In this document: one piece after another, positions 1 through 12,441 of the stretch
Layout of the letters: the number at the start of each line of letters is the position of its first letter
How positions within the stretch are numbered: the first letter of the stretch is position 1
Source of the DNA: Vanilla planifolia
Taxonomy: Eukaryota > Streptophyta > Magnoliopsida > Asparagales > Orchidaceae
Assembly: GCA_023846275.1 (NCBI GenBank)
Contig: JAIUJO010000144.1
Location: 315,001 to 379,000, forward strand
Direction of reading: 5' to 3'
DNA: 64,000 nucleotides
Position numbers and translations under genes: made by a program
Notes under the pieces: generated by a model
The model's database searches: none
What the model was told of the DNA's origin: nothing
Seen by the model: only the letters and a program-made list of their open reading frames with translations

Positions 1-2390
1 TCTTGAGAAATTAATCTCCTAATTACAAAAACCCTCATCTCCTTCATTTTTTCCTCAGTTGCCCACTATTCTTATTGAATTTCATTGTTGCAATTCAAAA
101 AGGGAATGTATACTATCAAAGTGCTTAACATGAAAATACCTTGCAAGTAGATCAACAATCTGTAATAAAATTATACTTAATTTCACATAAATAATGTCTT
201 TACTTTTTAATAAAAATATTACAAATGCCAAGTTTAATTCATGGACAACGTAATTATTTTCGCAATGCTGTAATTGTTTGATTGTATACATAATCCTATT
301 TTATTCTGCATCAACCTATAGCATAGACGTTGTAAACATGCATCATTGTAGACAGGATACACATCTATACATTCTAGAAGTGTCATTTTGCAAGTAAAAG
401 TTATTTGTTCAATTGAAATCTTTTAGCAAATTAATTTTATTTCTCATGTTATTTATGTTCGTTAGATCGTAATGTGCATGATAAGCATAAATTTTGAAAA
501 TTCTTTAATACATTGTACTTAAAAAATATGATAAATTTTTTTAGTTTTAAAAATTATGTAATGATAATTTTGGTAAATATTTAATATATTTAAGCTAACT
601 TTATTAGATAAATTATTCAAGAATCTGAGACAAGCATCCCCCATTAATATTTTTCTTATTTTTTTATATTTCTCTTGTAATTTGTACACTTGTTCATTTT
701 ATATATATAAGTATCACTTATCTAATCATAATTTTGTATATATGTAATAGATAATCGTTAGTTTTAAAGATTAGCTGTAACTATTAAAGTTAAATTTGAA
801 TCAATTTATACTGATGACGTTAATGGTATTATTTAGCATAACTATAACAAAAGTTTAGAATTTAACATATTTGCATAATTGAGTAGGACAATGAATAGAA
901 TATCTTTTTGTTGAATTTATTTTCCAATTGAATAGTATACTGCTTTAGCTTTATTTGATAAAGACCAACTTTACATTAGAAAAAGGTAAAATAAGTTTTC
1001 AATTCTACATAACAAAATATATTTGACAAAATAATAAACCACAATTTATGACAAGATAACTAATATACAATATACTCAACTTCAAAATAATTGATTCACC
1101 ATTAACAAAAAAAATATCATGTTTGCACATAGCGACTGCATTTATTCAATGCAATGGTTTTTTCCATCTATTTATGGAACTATTGTGGTTGTATGTAATT
1201 CTTAAAAACTATCAATTATACCTTACCAACCTCCAAAGTATTCTAAGATATTTCATATTCTTTATTAATGCCTTAATCTTTATTAGCAATGCTTCAATTA
1301 AAAATTATAAATAGCCAATTTGCCAAGTTAGACTTTAACACCCATTAGATGATCTGGACATGTTCTATAATTTATATATTTTTTATCTTCCAAATTTAAC
1401 AAACAATATATCAAATTTAACATTATGCCATTTAATGATGATCAAAATTGTTCATCGAACATTTCTATAGCCATTTGATATTGCTCAATTTTGAATTGCG
1501 AACAATTAGAATATCCATCAAATTGTTTGATAATTTTCTAGAAGAAATCGATTTTTAACATAATTTTATTTAATATTTATTAGATGGTCTAATAATTATC
1601 ATATCATTATTAAACTTGTTATATAATGTCTATTAATTAGACTAATTTGAATTTTATTGAGGTTAATTTTGGCAACCCCATATGACCAATAAAAAAATAA
1701 GCTATTAGATTATCTAATTTTTAACAGACTAGCCATCAGTCAATTATCAAAAGTTTTGATTATTTTTTAATAGAATATATAAATGATAAGTGAGTTTAAG
1801 CTAACAAATATTTCTTGGTACAATTTTTAACATCTATTAGAGAACTAGTTAATTGTTTAATGCTTTATTAAAGAAAGATCTTTTAGCAAGTTAATTTTAT
1901 TTCTAATATTATTTAAGTTAGCTAAATTTCCAAAAGCACAACCAAATGTAAAATTTTAAAAATACTTTAATAAAATGTTATTTTAAAAATATGATATATA
2001 TTTTAGTTTAAAAACCTATGTTATAATAATTTTACTAAATATTGAATATATTTAAGCTGCTTTACCAAGTTGATCGCTCAAGAATCTAAAATAATCATTC
2101 CCATAGTTCATATGGATATTTTTTTTAATATTTTTCATCTCATTTGTGCACTTGTACTTTCATAATTCTTGAATAGTGTATATCTATGAGCATATATATA
2201 TCTTTCAATAATCATTTATCTATATATATATATATGTCATATTTTTTTATTTCTTATAAGATTGATTACAAAAATAAAGAACAACTCTTAATTATTTTGG
2301 TGTTATTAAATTTTTAATATTTTTTCTGATAATTATATCAAGAGTTTCAATTGTAATGATTAATACCTTTCTTAAGAAAAATTTAGATGA
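1..2390. repeat. Dispersed duplication, arm 1 (partner 21,707-26,235)
   Basis: The first bases (tcttgagaaattaatctc) recur at 21,707, and long collinear matches continue through this stretch, for example the segment around 300-380 with 22,030-22,095, the segment around 880-1,000 with 23,160-23,290, and 1,125-1,170 with 25,045-25,080. The partner holds about 0.6 kb and 1.6 kb of extra sequence that is absent here. Divergence is substantial, so the duplication is old. No gene is visible: the short ORFs at 82-291 and 1,123-1,314 show no domain and no codon pattern, and they are not kept as ORFs in the partner. Confidence 0.8.
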
Positions 2391-2945
2391 TAACCAAAGA
2401 TAAAATAGTTTGAAAATTGCTAATGATGAAGAGGACATTACACTTGTGACTCTAATTAGTGATGATAAAATCATATTTATAATGATGTCCAATAAACGAA
2501 ATAAGTCTCATCTTTTGGAAAGCTTCTCTATTGAGTTTGTACATGGTTGTTGGAAGACCACATAGATGGAAAATATTATAGTGGTGAAATAATTGTTTAA
2601 AGTTAACTTTATATCCAAATATTAAAAGTAAACATAGGCCATATTCATCTTGAAAGTTTAAGGAGTGTCAAAAGAAAAGAAGTTTATGCTTAGTATCCTT
2701 TGCAATATGATTAAAATAGTAGTGACCTTTATTTTGGTGGTTAGACATAGGCTAATGCTTCCAGATATCTTTGACAGGGAGCAAATTACTTTTGGGTTAT
2801 GTCGTGCTATAGTTGACATTAATTTTTTGAGTGAGAAAACAAAAACCTATTAGCATCTATCTTTTTTCAAAGAAGTTTTGATGGTAAAAAAATTAGATAG
2901 GGATTAGGCTTATGATAAGGAAAATTAGAAGTTTGTAATGCATAT
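2390..2945 (+). mobile_element. LINE (plant L1 type) fragment: linker and start of reverse transcriptase
   Basis: Translated with frame changes, this stretch reads as the region between the endonuclease and the reverse transcriptase of a plant L1 LINE, then the first RT blocks. The open run 2,665-2,853 contains SILCNMIKIVVT and RLMLPDIFDREQITF. These correspond to the family motif RPISLCNxxYKxxTK and to the following LPxIIxxxQxAFVPGR block. The upstream part (about 2,410-2,600) resembles the conserved segment before it, with the sense of IEFxHGCW. The RT catalytic FADD block is missing because the fragment stops where the next repeat begins near 2,950. The same fragment occurs at 26,235-26,800 in the partner arm, so the LINE was present before the two arms were copied. 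It is non-functional. Confidence 0.8.
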
Positions 2946-2952
2946 GCTTAAT

Positions 2953-3930
2953 ATTCAAAATCCAACAATAGCCCAATGGACAAATGTAGAGCCAATTGTA
3001 GGAATGGCTAATATATGCATGATACGAAATGTTGTGGAGGCATGAAGTAGCATATGATGAATAAGTTTCTTGTTTAAAATCTGTTGAATAAATCTCAAAA
3101 ACAATAACAATAAATTGAATCATTAAATTTAATATTATTTAAAAGTGTGAAAAATAAGTTTGGTCAAGACATCACATTTCAACAGTACAAATCAACATTA
3201 GTCGAAGTAGCACAACACACCTAAAAGATGTTTGGACCCAACACGTATATTTTACAATAAGTGACACCTAATAATTACAAGATTGCATCCTTCAACTTAA
3301 GGAACTTACATTGATTGCTTAGTTTAAGTTAAATCAATTTGTATATGTAATTCATTTTCATTAAATTATAAATGTTATATATGCATATAGCTAGTTCATT
3401 TCTTGAAATTATTGAATGGTCACAATAAGAAAACACGTTAACATATTGTAACAAGTTGGTTATTTATATGTTAGTTTTATTGATATGAAACTAACTGGGT
3501 ATATTTGCTATTGAACATAATACATTTTAATAAGCATTGGTAGCTCATGCGATACCTACAATACATATTCCTCTAAAGATCATGTTGCATAATATTATTA
3601 CACCATTATTGATTACTCTATGATTGATTATATATAGTGTAATTGAATGTTGAATGTGACAATTAATGATAACATTTTTATTATATGTGGATAACTTAGT
3701 CAACAAGCTCTCAGAGAGACAACTCTATTGTTCTAAGTTAGTGATAAGCTCACTTTCATTTTTTGTTGGCTATACCATTCCTCCTATTTTAAGGTGACCA
3801 CAATATATCCATAAAGTGATTATATTATATATGAGTTATTATAAGCAAATGGTCACGTACATGATTACTTATACATATGTATATGTATTGTGTAGATATA
3901 TAAGAATATTGATGCATACTAATTCTATTT
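2953..3930. repeat. ~1 kb interspersed repeat, copy A (inverted copy at 36,993-38,090)
   Basis: The reverse complement of 36,993-38,090 matches this stretch over nearly its whole length. Shared words include gagccaattgtaggaatggc (around 2,990), acacgtatattttacaataag (around 3,240), the run around caacaagctctcagagagac (around 3,705) and ggtgaccacaatatatccat (around 3,795). Here the position that carries the microsatellite in copy B is only a short acatatgtatatgtat run near 3,873. No terminal inverted repeats, target-site duplication or coding capacity are obvious. The family is unrecognised; a solo LTR or a non-autonomous element are both possible. Confidence 0.8.
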
Positions 3931-5789
3931 CTTGAAAGTATGACTCTAATTCCATCATTTTATGAACTTGCCTTAGTGTTGAGGTATTGACTAGCTTGTT
4001 CTCTAAAAAGGTTTTACTCATTTAAGGTTTATATTTATCGACTAAAAATTTCTTTTGTGTGGCTATTGATCATTATATTCTTCCATTTAGAAGTCTACTA
4101 AGAGTTTTTCCTTGCACTACTGATTCCACTTTCAAATCTGATGATCTCTCATTGTTGTCATTAGTCTTAGTTGTCATGCATATTAAAACACCTTTTGAAA
4201 AATTGCACCCAAAGAAATAATGTTGTTTTCCTTAGAATTGTGGTATGAATATAGTTATAATCATGTTGTTTTCGGCTTCTCTTTCATAGTTGATTTTTGC
4301 ATTCTTTAGGTTTCTGACAATTGCAATTTCATTAGTAGGATTTCTTGATTAATTGTTAATGGGAAACTTTACTGTTTTCCTTTCATAAAGGGTTAGATGT
4401 TTTAGATATTGACTACTACTTTATTTATTTCTTCCATATTGGAGAAGGTGGTTTATAAGCTTTCATGTTTAAGTCAATTTGGAGTTGGGCTTGTTGTCAA
4501 TGAGAAATTTTCTTCTTTTTTAATAGGGAGGAGCATCGGCTTGTGGGATTATAAAAAGACTAATTTCAAAAAATTGTGATTATCACATGACCATTAATGT
4601 TTTTTTCTATATTTAAGTATTTTCAATATTGTTTAAAGTAAGTTAAATTAAATAAAGTTTAGTGGCATCGTATTTTGTAAGGGCATTTCCATTTAGCATT
4701 TATTTATTTGAATTTGCTTAAAATACACTATTATTAAGTGAACTCTTGGATTATATAGAAACCCAAATATCATTCAAATTTTCTAATATGTCTTATATTT
4801 TTGTATAATTGTTAAGTAGATCTCAATAGGAAAGTGTAGTTTAAGAATAAAAAAATTAGACAAGTTATATTCTAGCTAGTTAAGCCAAACTTGTAAATGT
4901 ATATGCAAAGAAACATTTTATTTTAGGTTACAAGTCCTTAATGTAATTTTTCAACCAACCTCCTCTCTTTACGAATTATCTTTTCGTTATGCCTTCTCTG
5001 GTTTGTCTATTTTTCTATTAATATGAAAAACTTTTAATAAAACATATTCTAAAAGTTCAAATATTTCTAAACCATCAAAACCTATTTTCTCTAACCTTAT
5101 TCTCAATTACTAAAACACCAGCCAACCTTCCCTTAAATGTACTTATTTGTACTCATATTCCAAAGTGTAGTCACTCATTCTTCATAGTATTTATTCTACT
5201 TATGATAAATTTAACTGTCTTGCATTGTGACCATATAAAATTATAGTTTTATAGAAATCATATAGGCATACCTTAAATCCTAAATATGATGTTTTCTTTC
5301 TAACAAATGGTATTAGTATTATATCTTTTTTGATGATTTGTGGGAGCATTTTTGTTCATAGAACTATGGATTTGTTAGCTTATGCTTTGTCAAGTTGGGT
5401 AAAAATATTTTTAAAAGTTCATGTTAGGTACAATCTTATCTATATTTTGTAGTAAAAAAATGGACATATTTGTCTTTTTTTCTCATGTCATTCAAAAATG
5501 TTATGGAAAGGTCTAACTTTACACATAATATATTCAAACCTATTGCAAGAATAGTTTTTCAGCCACATATCATTAAAAAAATTAAAATTTCATTTAAAAG
5601 GTACCTTTTTATTCTCTTCTTAAAAGGCAACAACTACAACAAACAAACCCAATGCCTTTTTCATAGCCTTTCTAAAATGCTTTCCCACTAGAGTTACCTT
5701 CTAAGTTAAATGAGGAAGCTGGCAGTGTGGAGACAATTAAAGATAAGCCAAATTTGCATTTTGCTTCCATTTAGCTATCTTTTGCAAGA
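3931..5789. other. AT-rich stretch with no recognisable gene
   Basis: No domain, RNA gene or clear repeat is visible. The 73-codon ORF at 5,470-5,691 has a low-complexity, lysine- and phenylalanine-rich translation with no recognisable motif and is most likely chance. If a kinesin gene once continued upstream of the tail exons at 5,790, its motor exons are not recognisable here. Confidence 0.5.
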
Positions 5790-5935
5790 AATTTGTGCAT
5801 TTTGTCGGAGATACGCTACCTTTGGGAAGCTATTTAGCTAAGATTGTTGGTGCTGATAAGGCTGAGGACTTTTTTCTTTGTGATGAGCATGCTTTGCTGA
5901 ATCTTACCTAGCACAAGAAAACTCATCTAAATATA
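5790..5935 (+). pseudogene. Kinesin tail exon remnant (DKAEDFF..HALLNLT)
   Basis: The frame running through 5,855 reads PLGSYLAKIVGADKAEDFF and then CDEHALLNLT, a stop codon at 5,912, and HKKTHLN. This resembles the segment after the neck of KIN-7O, where a similar DPxALxNVTxRKK string occurs. The upstream boundary is uncertain. The internal stop and the loss of the rest of this large exon show decay. Confidence 0.5.
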
Positions 5936-6049
5936 GATAGCCTAAATTCTTTATGTATTTATCTTTACCCCACACAAACACCTTCTCTTTCCTTTATCTC
6001 TTTCAGATGTGTAAAAGTTTTGTAAATAATGGTCTTTTATTACTTTTAG

Positions 6050-6115
6050 GAAGAGGAGCAATCTTCAGCAAAGCTGCCCAAATTTGGTGACCTTTCCTTC
6101 AATAATGATAGCAAG
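6050..6115 (+). pseudogene. Candidate kinesin tail exon, 22 codons
   Basis: The exon starts after a good acceptor (ttacttttag) and reads EEEQSSAKLPKFGDLSF followed by NNDSK, with a possible donor gtgcct. It lies between two recognised kinesin tail pieces on the same strand. It is open but short, and assignment rests mainly on position. Confidence 0.4.
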
Positions 6116-6342
6116 GTGCCTATCTTATTATTGCCTCCATTGTAAGTTGTTTCTTTTGCCCTATGGTGAACAAATAGCAAGGTGTCTCTTTTTTTATGAT
6201 TTTTAAGGATTTGAACATCAAGTTTCTCCAAAATAACTATATGGAATCAGAATCAATTCCTATAAACAAAATAATTTTTTCATCAACATGTCATTTGAAG
6301 GAATTTGTGTTTCTAGATCATTGCAATCTAACTGAATAAAAA

Positions 6343-6410
6343 ACTGGAGCAATTTTGGTCATCAAATAGCTCGAGGAGCAAGTTCATACCAATCAAAATG
6401 TTCAATTGAA
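6343..6410 (+). pseudogene. Kinesin tail exon remnant (GAILVIK..LEEQV)
   Basis: The frame at 6,346 gives GAILVIK, a TAG, then LEEQVHTNQN. KIN-7O tails have a near-identical EAILVIKQLQEKI string directly before the LExEKSS block found in the next exon, so the TAG replaces a glutamine codon (CAG to TAG). The order and spacing to the following exon agree with the family. Confidence 0.55.
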
Positions 6411-6457
6411 CATAATGTTTCTTATTATTATTGTATTAAAGTACTTTTCCTATGCAG

Positions 6458-6562
6458 ATTGAATCTTTAGAAAAGGAAAAGAGTTCACTATAAATGAACT
6501 TGGATGATGTTGTTACTTTTGTAACTAAAAAGAATGCTTACCTTAGAGAGAATTGCAAAGAC
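6458..6562 (+). pseudogene. Kinesin tail exon (IESLEKEKSSL..MNLDDVV), 35 codons
   Basis: The exon runs from an acceptor (tatgcag) to a consensus donor (gtatgt). It reads IESLEKEKSSL, one TAA where a glutamine codon is expected, then MNLDDVVTFVTKKNAYLREN. This matches the KIN-7O segment LExEKSSxxxNLDDxVxVATxxN. Length is a multiple of three. One premature stop disables it. Confidence 0.65.
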
Positions 6563-7468
6563 GTATGTTTTCTTGCTGCAATTTTGTTTGATGTAGTAGT
6601 TGGATTATTTAACGAATATCTTCATTTATTTATGAGTTTATGCTTGGACTCTAGTTCATACCAGGAGTGCTAGGCAAACTGCTTAATTAACTTAAGTCTC
6701 TAACATATTAGTGATAGTTCTATTCAATCAAATCACTTCTTATTTTACATGTTTTGCTTGTTTTTAAGGAACTAACTTAGTCTAATATGTTTTAGGAATA
6801 TAGATCTAATAACAAAATTAAGAATTCCTTTTTTGAATTTTGGAATACATTTGAATTATTTGAAAGTTTAACATTAACATTTGTGAAAAGTTATTACTAC
6901 AAATGCTATGATGTCATATCTATATGATTTCACCTAAGCATAATTTGTCTTGTAATTACTAGTAATCTTTGATAAATTTAACATAAATATCATTAATAAT
7001 GATACTTTATCTCATATTTATTACATAAACATTAAAAACTACTTTGTGCAAATGCTAATTGATTATAGAAACCATACATTTAAATAAGAACAATGACATA
7101 AAACCAAAAAATATTATCTTGAACTATCAAACAATTGACATTAAATAATTCAACTAGGAAGATGTTTAGCAAAAAATACTAAATAATTTGGAGCATTTAC
7201 TGCACTAGGAAAGAAAAGAAAGCATGGAAGAACTTGGTAAAAACATCAGGCATCTTTTTAACTTACTCCGATGGTTACAGTGGAGAAGCCAAGTAGCATT
7301 TGCATAAAGAATAGACAAATGGCTTGTGGGTAGAACTTGCTTAGCATCCTGTTTTATTCCAAAATCCCTCTATATATGTCTAGATGCATCTCTCCTTATC
7401 ATTTCCTTTATTTTAAATCCTCAACCAGTTATCTGTGTTTTTAAATAATATTACAATTTCTCTTTCAG

Positions 7469-7617
7469 CTTTAAAATGGTGTATTGCCAACTTGCAACAC
7501 AACTTAACCACAAGTTTATATGCATGTGGTGCTAGTTGCTACATAGATGAAGTTTTTTTGGATTTAAATACATTTCAAGAGAACTGTGTGTTGCATAATG
7601 ATGATACTTTTGCTTGA
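7469..7617 (+). pseudogene. Candidate kinesin tail exon, uncertain
   Basis: A pyrimidine-rich acceptor (atttctctttcag) is followed by 49 open codons containing KWCIANLQHNLTTSLYACG and YIDEVFLDLNTFQEN. The translation is not low-complexity and has the amphipathic spacing of a coiled coil, and it sits in the correct interval between recognised tail exons. I do not recognise a specific match, so it may be chance. Confidence 0.3.
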
Positions 7618-10600
7618 CCTTCACTTCATTTGGATTGTTTACTTTGTACTAGAGGTAATTTTGTTGTAGGTGAATAGCATTTTGGTCATGTTAATTGCAA
7701 CATTTTATTAAATTTTTTTCAATTGAGAATTTTTAAAAAAATATTTTATTAGCTGTATTATGTGTGAAATAATTGAACTCAATTAATGTTTTTTGAATTG
7801 TGTTCATTGTGCTATTATTAACTACCCTGTATTTTTTAGTTTTCATTTATCTATAAAGTGAGGTCAAGAATGCTCAATAAGTTGTAAGAGCACTCTATGA
7901 TGAACAAGTTTTCTATCTTCTCTCCAATAATTTTTCAGATGCATTGTTTACTTTTGCTAGGGAAATGACCTTTCCATTTTATTAGTTATTTTTTGTATTA
8001 GAATTTTAAATCTTCATATTGGAAAAGCTTTTATGCCACTATTCTAATCTTCTTGGCTTTTGAAACCTATTTTGGAGTCCTAATTTGGAGTTAAAAAGGA
8101 ATGAAACAACAATTTGTTTGCCATATTTTAGTAGTTAGTCGGTGACACAACTCAACATCTTTTTGATGAAGTTGGAGAGATTGCACTTTGGCCTTTTAAA
8201 AGATTCATTTGAAAATCTTTTAGCAATTCCCAAATACTTCTTTAAGCTTTTCTCTTTCTTTTCTTCAATAATACTGGTAATTCTTGCAACTTTTTGCTCT
8301 TATTTGTGATCTGTGTAATAGATATGGCATATATTATTATTCTCTTCGGTGATTTATCTAATTTTTTCACCCTTGAAATGAGGAATTTGGGCATGTCGTT
8401 TCAAGAAAAAGTTCGTTTTTGGTGAATTAAGGACATCATTACAATTATTGTCTACTAATGGTTGTTTTAAAAAAAACAAATATGTTAAAAGTGTAGCACC
8501 TTGTTGGGCAACCTTTGAGGAGAAGTTGTGCAGTAGATGACAAAGCTAGTGAATATATTCTTTTTACTCAAAACTATGTCATGTTATCATTCTAACTTGG
8601 TATTTTGATATAATCTACTATGAAGATGTGTCTTTGGAAGGAAACATGTACAACATGGTTGCATTAATCAAATTATATTTTGACTTGAGTTACATTTTCC
8701 TTGTTATCCCTTTAGCGAGAAAGGGTGATTTCATAAATCATCAAGATTTTCACAATTATGAGTATGGGTCGCTTGTATGGTTTTGTAGATATGAGTCCTC
8801 TTTATACATCAATTCTTGCCCTTATTTGAATGGGAAAGACTTCCTATATTAGCTTGTACTTCTGCCTCAAACTTGTGGAATGAAGTTCTTTTTCTTTTTG
8901 ACCGAAGAAGACTGGAGACTTGTCTAATTGTTGTGATTAACATAAATATAATGTCAATGGTTACCTTTTGGTTTAATGTAAATGAAAACTATATGAATCT
9001 TTTCTTCCAACAATTTCTATAATATCACGTGACAAGATTCAATGATCATTGTAGTCCAATTCTTTGCAGTGATGGCACTTACAATGGCTAAATTAATCTG
9101 CTTGATCCATCCATAACCTACACTCATTATTGAATTTAGTCACTATATGGGAAAATTCATTTGATTTTTTTTTGAATAAATCAAGAGTAATCATGCAAGA
9201 GAGGTGGATGGGGGAGAAAGAGATAGATAGAAAGAGATAGAGTAAAACAAAGATTGTTTGTCAAATGTTATGCTTCCATACTTCTATTACCTTGTTTTAA
9301 AGCACAAGCATATGAAAATCACTAATTATTCCAAAGAGTAATAACTAGTATATTTTGTAGTACAACTCTTATTAGTTGTATCATGAGGACAAGTTCAAAA
9401 TAGAATGGTGATAAATTTATTTAAAAATCTTATCATATCCTATAATTGATGGGATGGTTCTACTTGGTTTAAAATTAGGGTTAATCATTCTTATTTGGTT
9501 GTTGCTCTTATGACTAATTTGGAAATATCTTATGAAATTTCTTGAGTACACTTTTGTGTGTGTATATTTCAAAATCTTTTCTGATATTTTTTATTTGGGA
9601 CTATTTATTAGTGTACCACTCCTTCTAACAATCTTTTAGGATTTATTCTTTGGTTCGTGATTCCAGCTCTAAGGCATTTTTTGATGATCACTTCCTGCTT
9701 TCTTTAGTCCTAACTATTACATTGGCATTCATTTTTCATCATAAGATTGCAAATCGACCTTGGCCACAACTTCTAAGAGTATTTGTTGTTTTTTAAATTT
9801 TGACGGCATTGATTGACATAGTTCAAGCTCTTTGATATTCTCCATTAGGCTTAGAGAACCTTAGCCTTCACCTCTACGAATTGGTTGCATTCGACTTTGG
9901 TGGTGATGTATTTTTTGGGTTCTATATTGTGGTGCTTTTATCTTGATAAGTTAGTTCTTTGTAACTATCTATGCAAAGCCTTGAATAGTTTATATTAGCT
10001 ATGCTACCTATTATTCGAAAGATTGGATGTAATCTCCATCATGCATAGCTATTTTTTCATTTCCTTTCATGAACTTTAAAACTAGGCCATATATGTGCAA
10101 AATGGAGCTTCAATACCAAATGATTCATCCACAGCTTCTACCATTGTCAAATGCAGTCGAAAAAAAATTGAATCAATAGAGTGCCCTAAGAAATATTGCA
10201 ACATCTTAATTTGCTTAACTAGATTTGTTTAATACTAAAATGCCTTTTATTCAAACGAAGCCAAAGAGTGGTCAACCAAGAGAAAAGATAAAATTTGAAG
10301 GGTTTGTTCCCATATGAATGATTGTTAGTCAACCCCAAAAAACAACTACGATATAATATTATACGATTTGTGTATGCGACTTTTTTCCTTGCCCTTGACA
10401 AAAGCTTAAGTTGGGAAAATAATTGCTTATAATTGAAGCCTTCTTGCCTAGCTTTGACATTCCTAATTGACTATTTTCAGGTTAGTCTCATTCATATCTT
10501 TTTAGCTTAAGCTCTACAAATAGGTTTGATGGAAATGACTTGAGTTTAAGAAACTTGTCTTTTATATGTTCAAATGATTTGTCATCAAATTTGATTCCTA

Positions 10601-10849
10601 TTAATAGCCTAAGGAGTTCTCTACCAATGAACCCCACTTCTTCTACGTAATATATATGTTTATTATATCTCATTGTTCTTATGATATTTATTGTTGTATC
10701 TCATTATGATCCATATCTGACATTTTTGACGTGCAAATTATCATCACATCAATATCCACTTTTTACTGTCTTCATATGTGCTATACGACAAACATTACAT
10801 TTTGATCATTACAATTGTTAAAGAAAAAAATTTTACATGTTGATCAATA
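7618..10849. other. Intron-like AT-rich stretch, nothing recognised
   Basis: This is the long interval between the early and middle kinesin tail exons. It holds short ORFs (8,628-8,852, 8,816-9,022, and minus-strand ORFs at 10,219-10,401 and 10,488-10,673) with no motif. A purine-rich run of gagagatagatag type lies at about 9,200-9,243. I see no transposon domain, although an old insertion too decayed to recognise is likely given the length. Confidence 0.4.
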
Positions 10850-11034
10850 CATTTGTATTATCCTTAAACAAAAAACTGATTTATATCAGTTTGAATACTG
10901 ACTATATTCTCCCCTTGTGAGATTGTAATCTGGTTCCCATAAACTGCTTAATTTCATATTCTGTTATGTTATGCTTTTAAAGTCTTAATACCCTTCTTAT
11001 GGAGTGCATGGCACAATTTATGCCCCTTTTTTAG

Positions 11035-11093
11035 GCCACTACTTTGTCAATAGATTTATTATCAAGAAAATTGAGGAATTGAAGTTTGAGAAG
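11035..11093 (+). pseudogene. Kinesin tail exon, unit 1 (KIEELKFEK)
   Basis: The exon is bounded by ttttttag and a consensus donor gtatga. It reads NRFIIKKIEELKFEK, a coiled-coil fragment expected just before the LSSSSLA block. The duplicated counterpart is at about 11,876-11,937. Confidence 0.5.
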
Positions 11094-11333
11094 GTATGAC
11101 ATGATGACCTTGATTTTTATTTCTTTAGTGAAAATACACCACAATTCCTCATCTAAACAAATCACTCAAATGTAGAATCTATTGGGTAACCAACTATGTC
11201 AACATAAAAAAAATTTCATAATCTCAAGTGTTGCTTTGAAAACATGGAGAAGATTACTATGGTTGGGTAAATCAAATCTTTCCCTTTTTATTTTTTTAGG
11301 ATGATGTTTTCATTCTATTTTTGATCCATACAG

Positions 11334-11540
11334 ATGTTGTAGGAATAGGGCCTTCAGAATGATATGGAGAAGGAAGAACTCCATTCTCAAATTTTTTCTC
11401 TTAAAAAAAAAGTGCCATGCTTATCATCTTCTTCTCTTGCTAAAGGGAAAGAATCTCTAAGAAAAGAATTTGATAAGTCAAAATCAAAATTGAAGGATAT
11501 TGAAAACAAAATAAAGAATGTAATCGAGGACAAAGTAAAG
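11334..11540 (+). pseudogene. Kinesin tail exon, unit 1 (LHSQIFSLKKK..LSSSSLAKGKESLRKE)
   Basis: This is the best-preserved coiled-coil exon. From 11,364 it reads MEKEELHSQIFSLKKK, then CLSSSSLAKGKESLRKE, then DKSKSKLKDIENKIKN. It corresponds closely to the KIN-7O block LSSSSLAKEKExLRKDxEKTKxKLKDTExKLKN. Upstream in the same frame two TAGs interrupt what was probably QEQGLQND. Compared with unit 2, about ten bases at the donor (cttgaggtaa) are lost, so this copy has no proper 5' splice site. The open frame that runs on to 11,708 crosses the old intron by chance. Confidence 0.75.
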
Positions 11541-11619
11541 CGTATTATTTTTGTCACAGATGTGCTAATTCAAATTTTTTTATTTTCTTCATTAAAGGTG
11601 AACATTTCCTTTTTTGTTG

Positions 11620-11684
11620 GAATGAGAAAGGTCAAATTGAATGAGAACTTAAGATCTTGCAAGCTCAATGAGACATGCGTCAAA
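11620..11684 (+). pseudogene. Kinesin tail exon remnant, unit 1
   Basis: This aligns with the unit 2 exon at 12,442. It keeps aatgagaaaggtcaaattgaatgag, corresponding to the GEKAxLExE block, but lost the part that encodes the LERxxLK end. It is truncated by the boundary with unit 2. Confidence 0.55.
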
Positions 11685-12150
11685 CATAAACATTTGTATT
11701 ATCCTTAAACAAAAAAAACTGATTTATATCAGTTTGAATACCTACTTACTTCTCCCATTGTGAGGTAATAATCTGGTTCCCATAAACTACTTAATTTCAT
11801 ATTCTATTATCTTATGCTTTTAAAGTCTTAAGACCATTCCCCAGGAGTGTGTGGCATAATTTGAGTCCCTCATTTGAGCCCACGATTGTGTCAATAGATT
11901 TATGATCAAGAAAATTGACGAATTCTAGTTTTAGAAGGTATGATATGATTATTTTTATTTTTATTTCTCTTGTGAAAATCACTCAAATGCAGAATCTATT
12001 GGGTACCCAACTATGTCAATATTAAAAAATAATTCATGAGCTTAAGTGTTTTTTGAAAATCAGAAGAAGATTGCCGCAGTTAGCTAAGTCAAGTCTCTCC
12101 TTTTTTATTTTTTTAGCATGATGTTTTGATTCTATTTTTGATCCATTCTG

Positions 12151-12362
12151 ATATTTTAGGAATAAGGCCTTCATGATGATATGGAGAAGGAAGAACTCCT
12201 TTCTTAGATGACTCTCTTCAAAAAGAAGTGTCACACTTATCATCTTCTTCTCTTGCTAGCGATAAAGAATCTCTTAGAAAGGAACATGATAAGACAAAAT
12301 AAAAATTCAAGGATATAGAAAGCAAACTAAAGAATACAATCAAAGACAAAGTAAAGCTTGAG
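12151..12362 (+). pseudogene. Kinesin tail exon, unit 2 (SSSSLASDKESLRKE)
   Basis: Counterpart of 11,334-11,540. It reads SSSSLASDKESLRKEHDKTK, one TAA, then KFKDIESKLKNTIKDKVKLE, and ends at an intact donor (gag then gtaatt). The N-terminal half is broken by a frameshift and stops. It keeps the splice donor that unit 1 has lost, while unit 1 keeps the reading frame that this unit has lost. Confidence 0.7.
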
Positions 12363-12441
12363 GTAATTATTATCATCACAGATGTGTTAAATCGAGTTTT
12401 TTTTAATTTTCTTCAATAAAGGTGAACATTTCCATTTTTAG

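Larger units (their letters stand above)
10850..11690 (+). repeat. 841-bp tandem duplication inside the kinesin pseudogene, unit 1
   Basis: catttgtattatccttaaac at 10,850 recurs at 11,691, and the two units align through their whole length. The unit contains three kinesin exons and the introns between them. Differences are spread over exons and introns, so the copy is not recent. Confidence 0.85.

Noticed and set aside
11541-11708. C-terminal part of the 114-codon ORF at 11,364-11,708 as real kinesin sequence
   Set aside because: Comparison with the second unit shows that the donor was lost by a small deletion, so the reading runs through former intron sequence.
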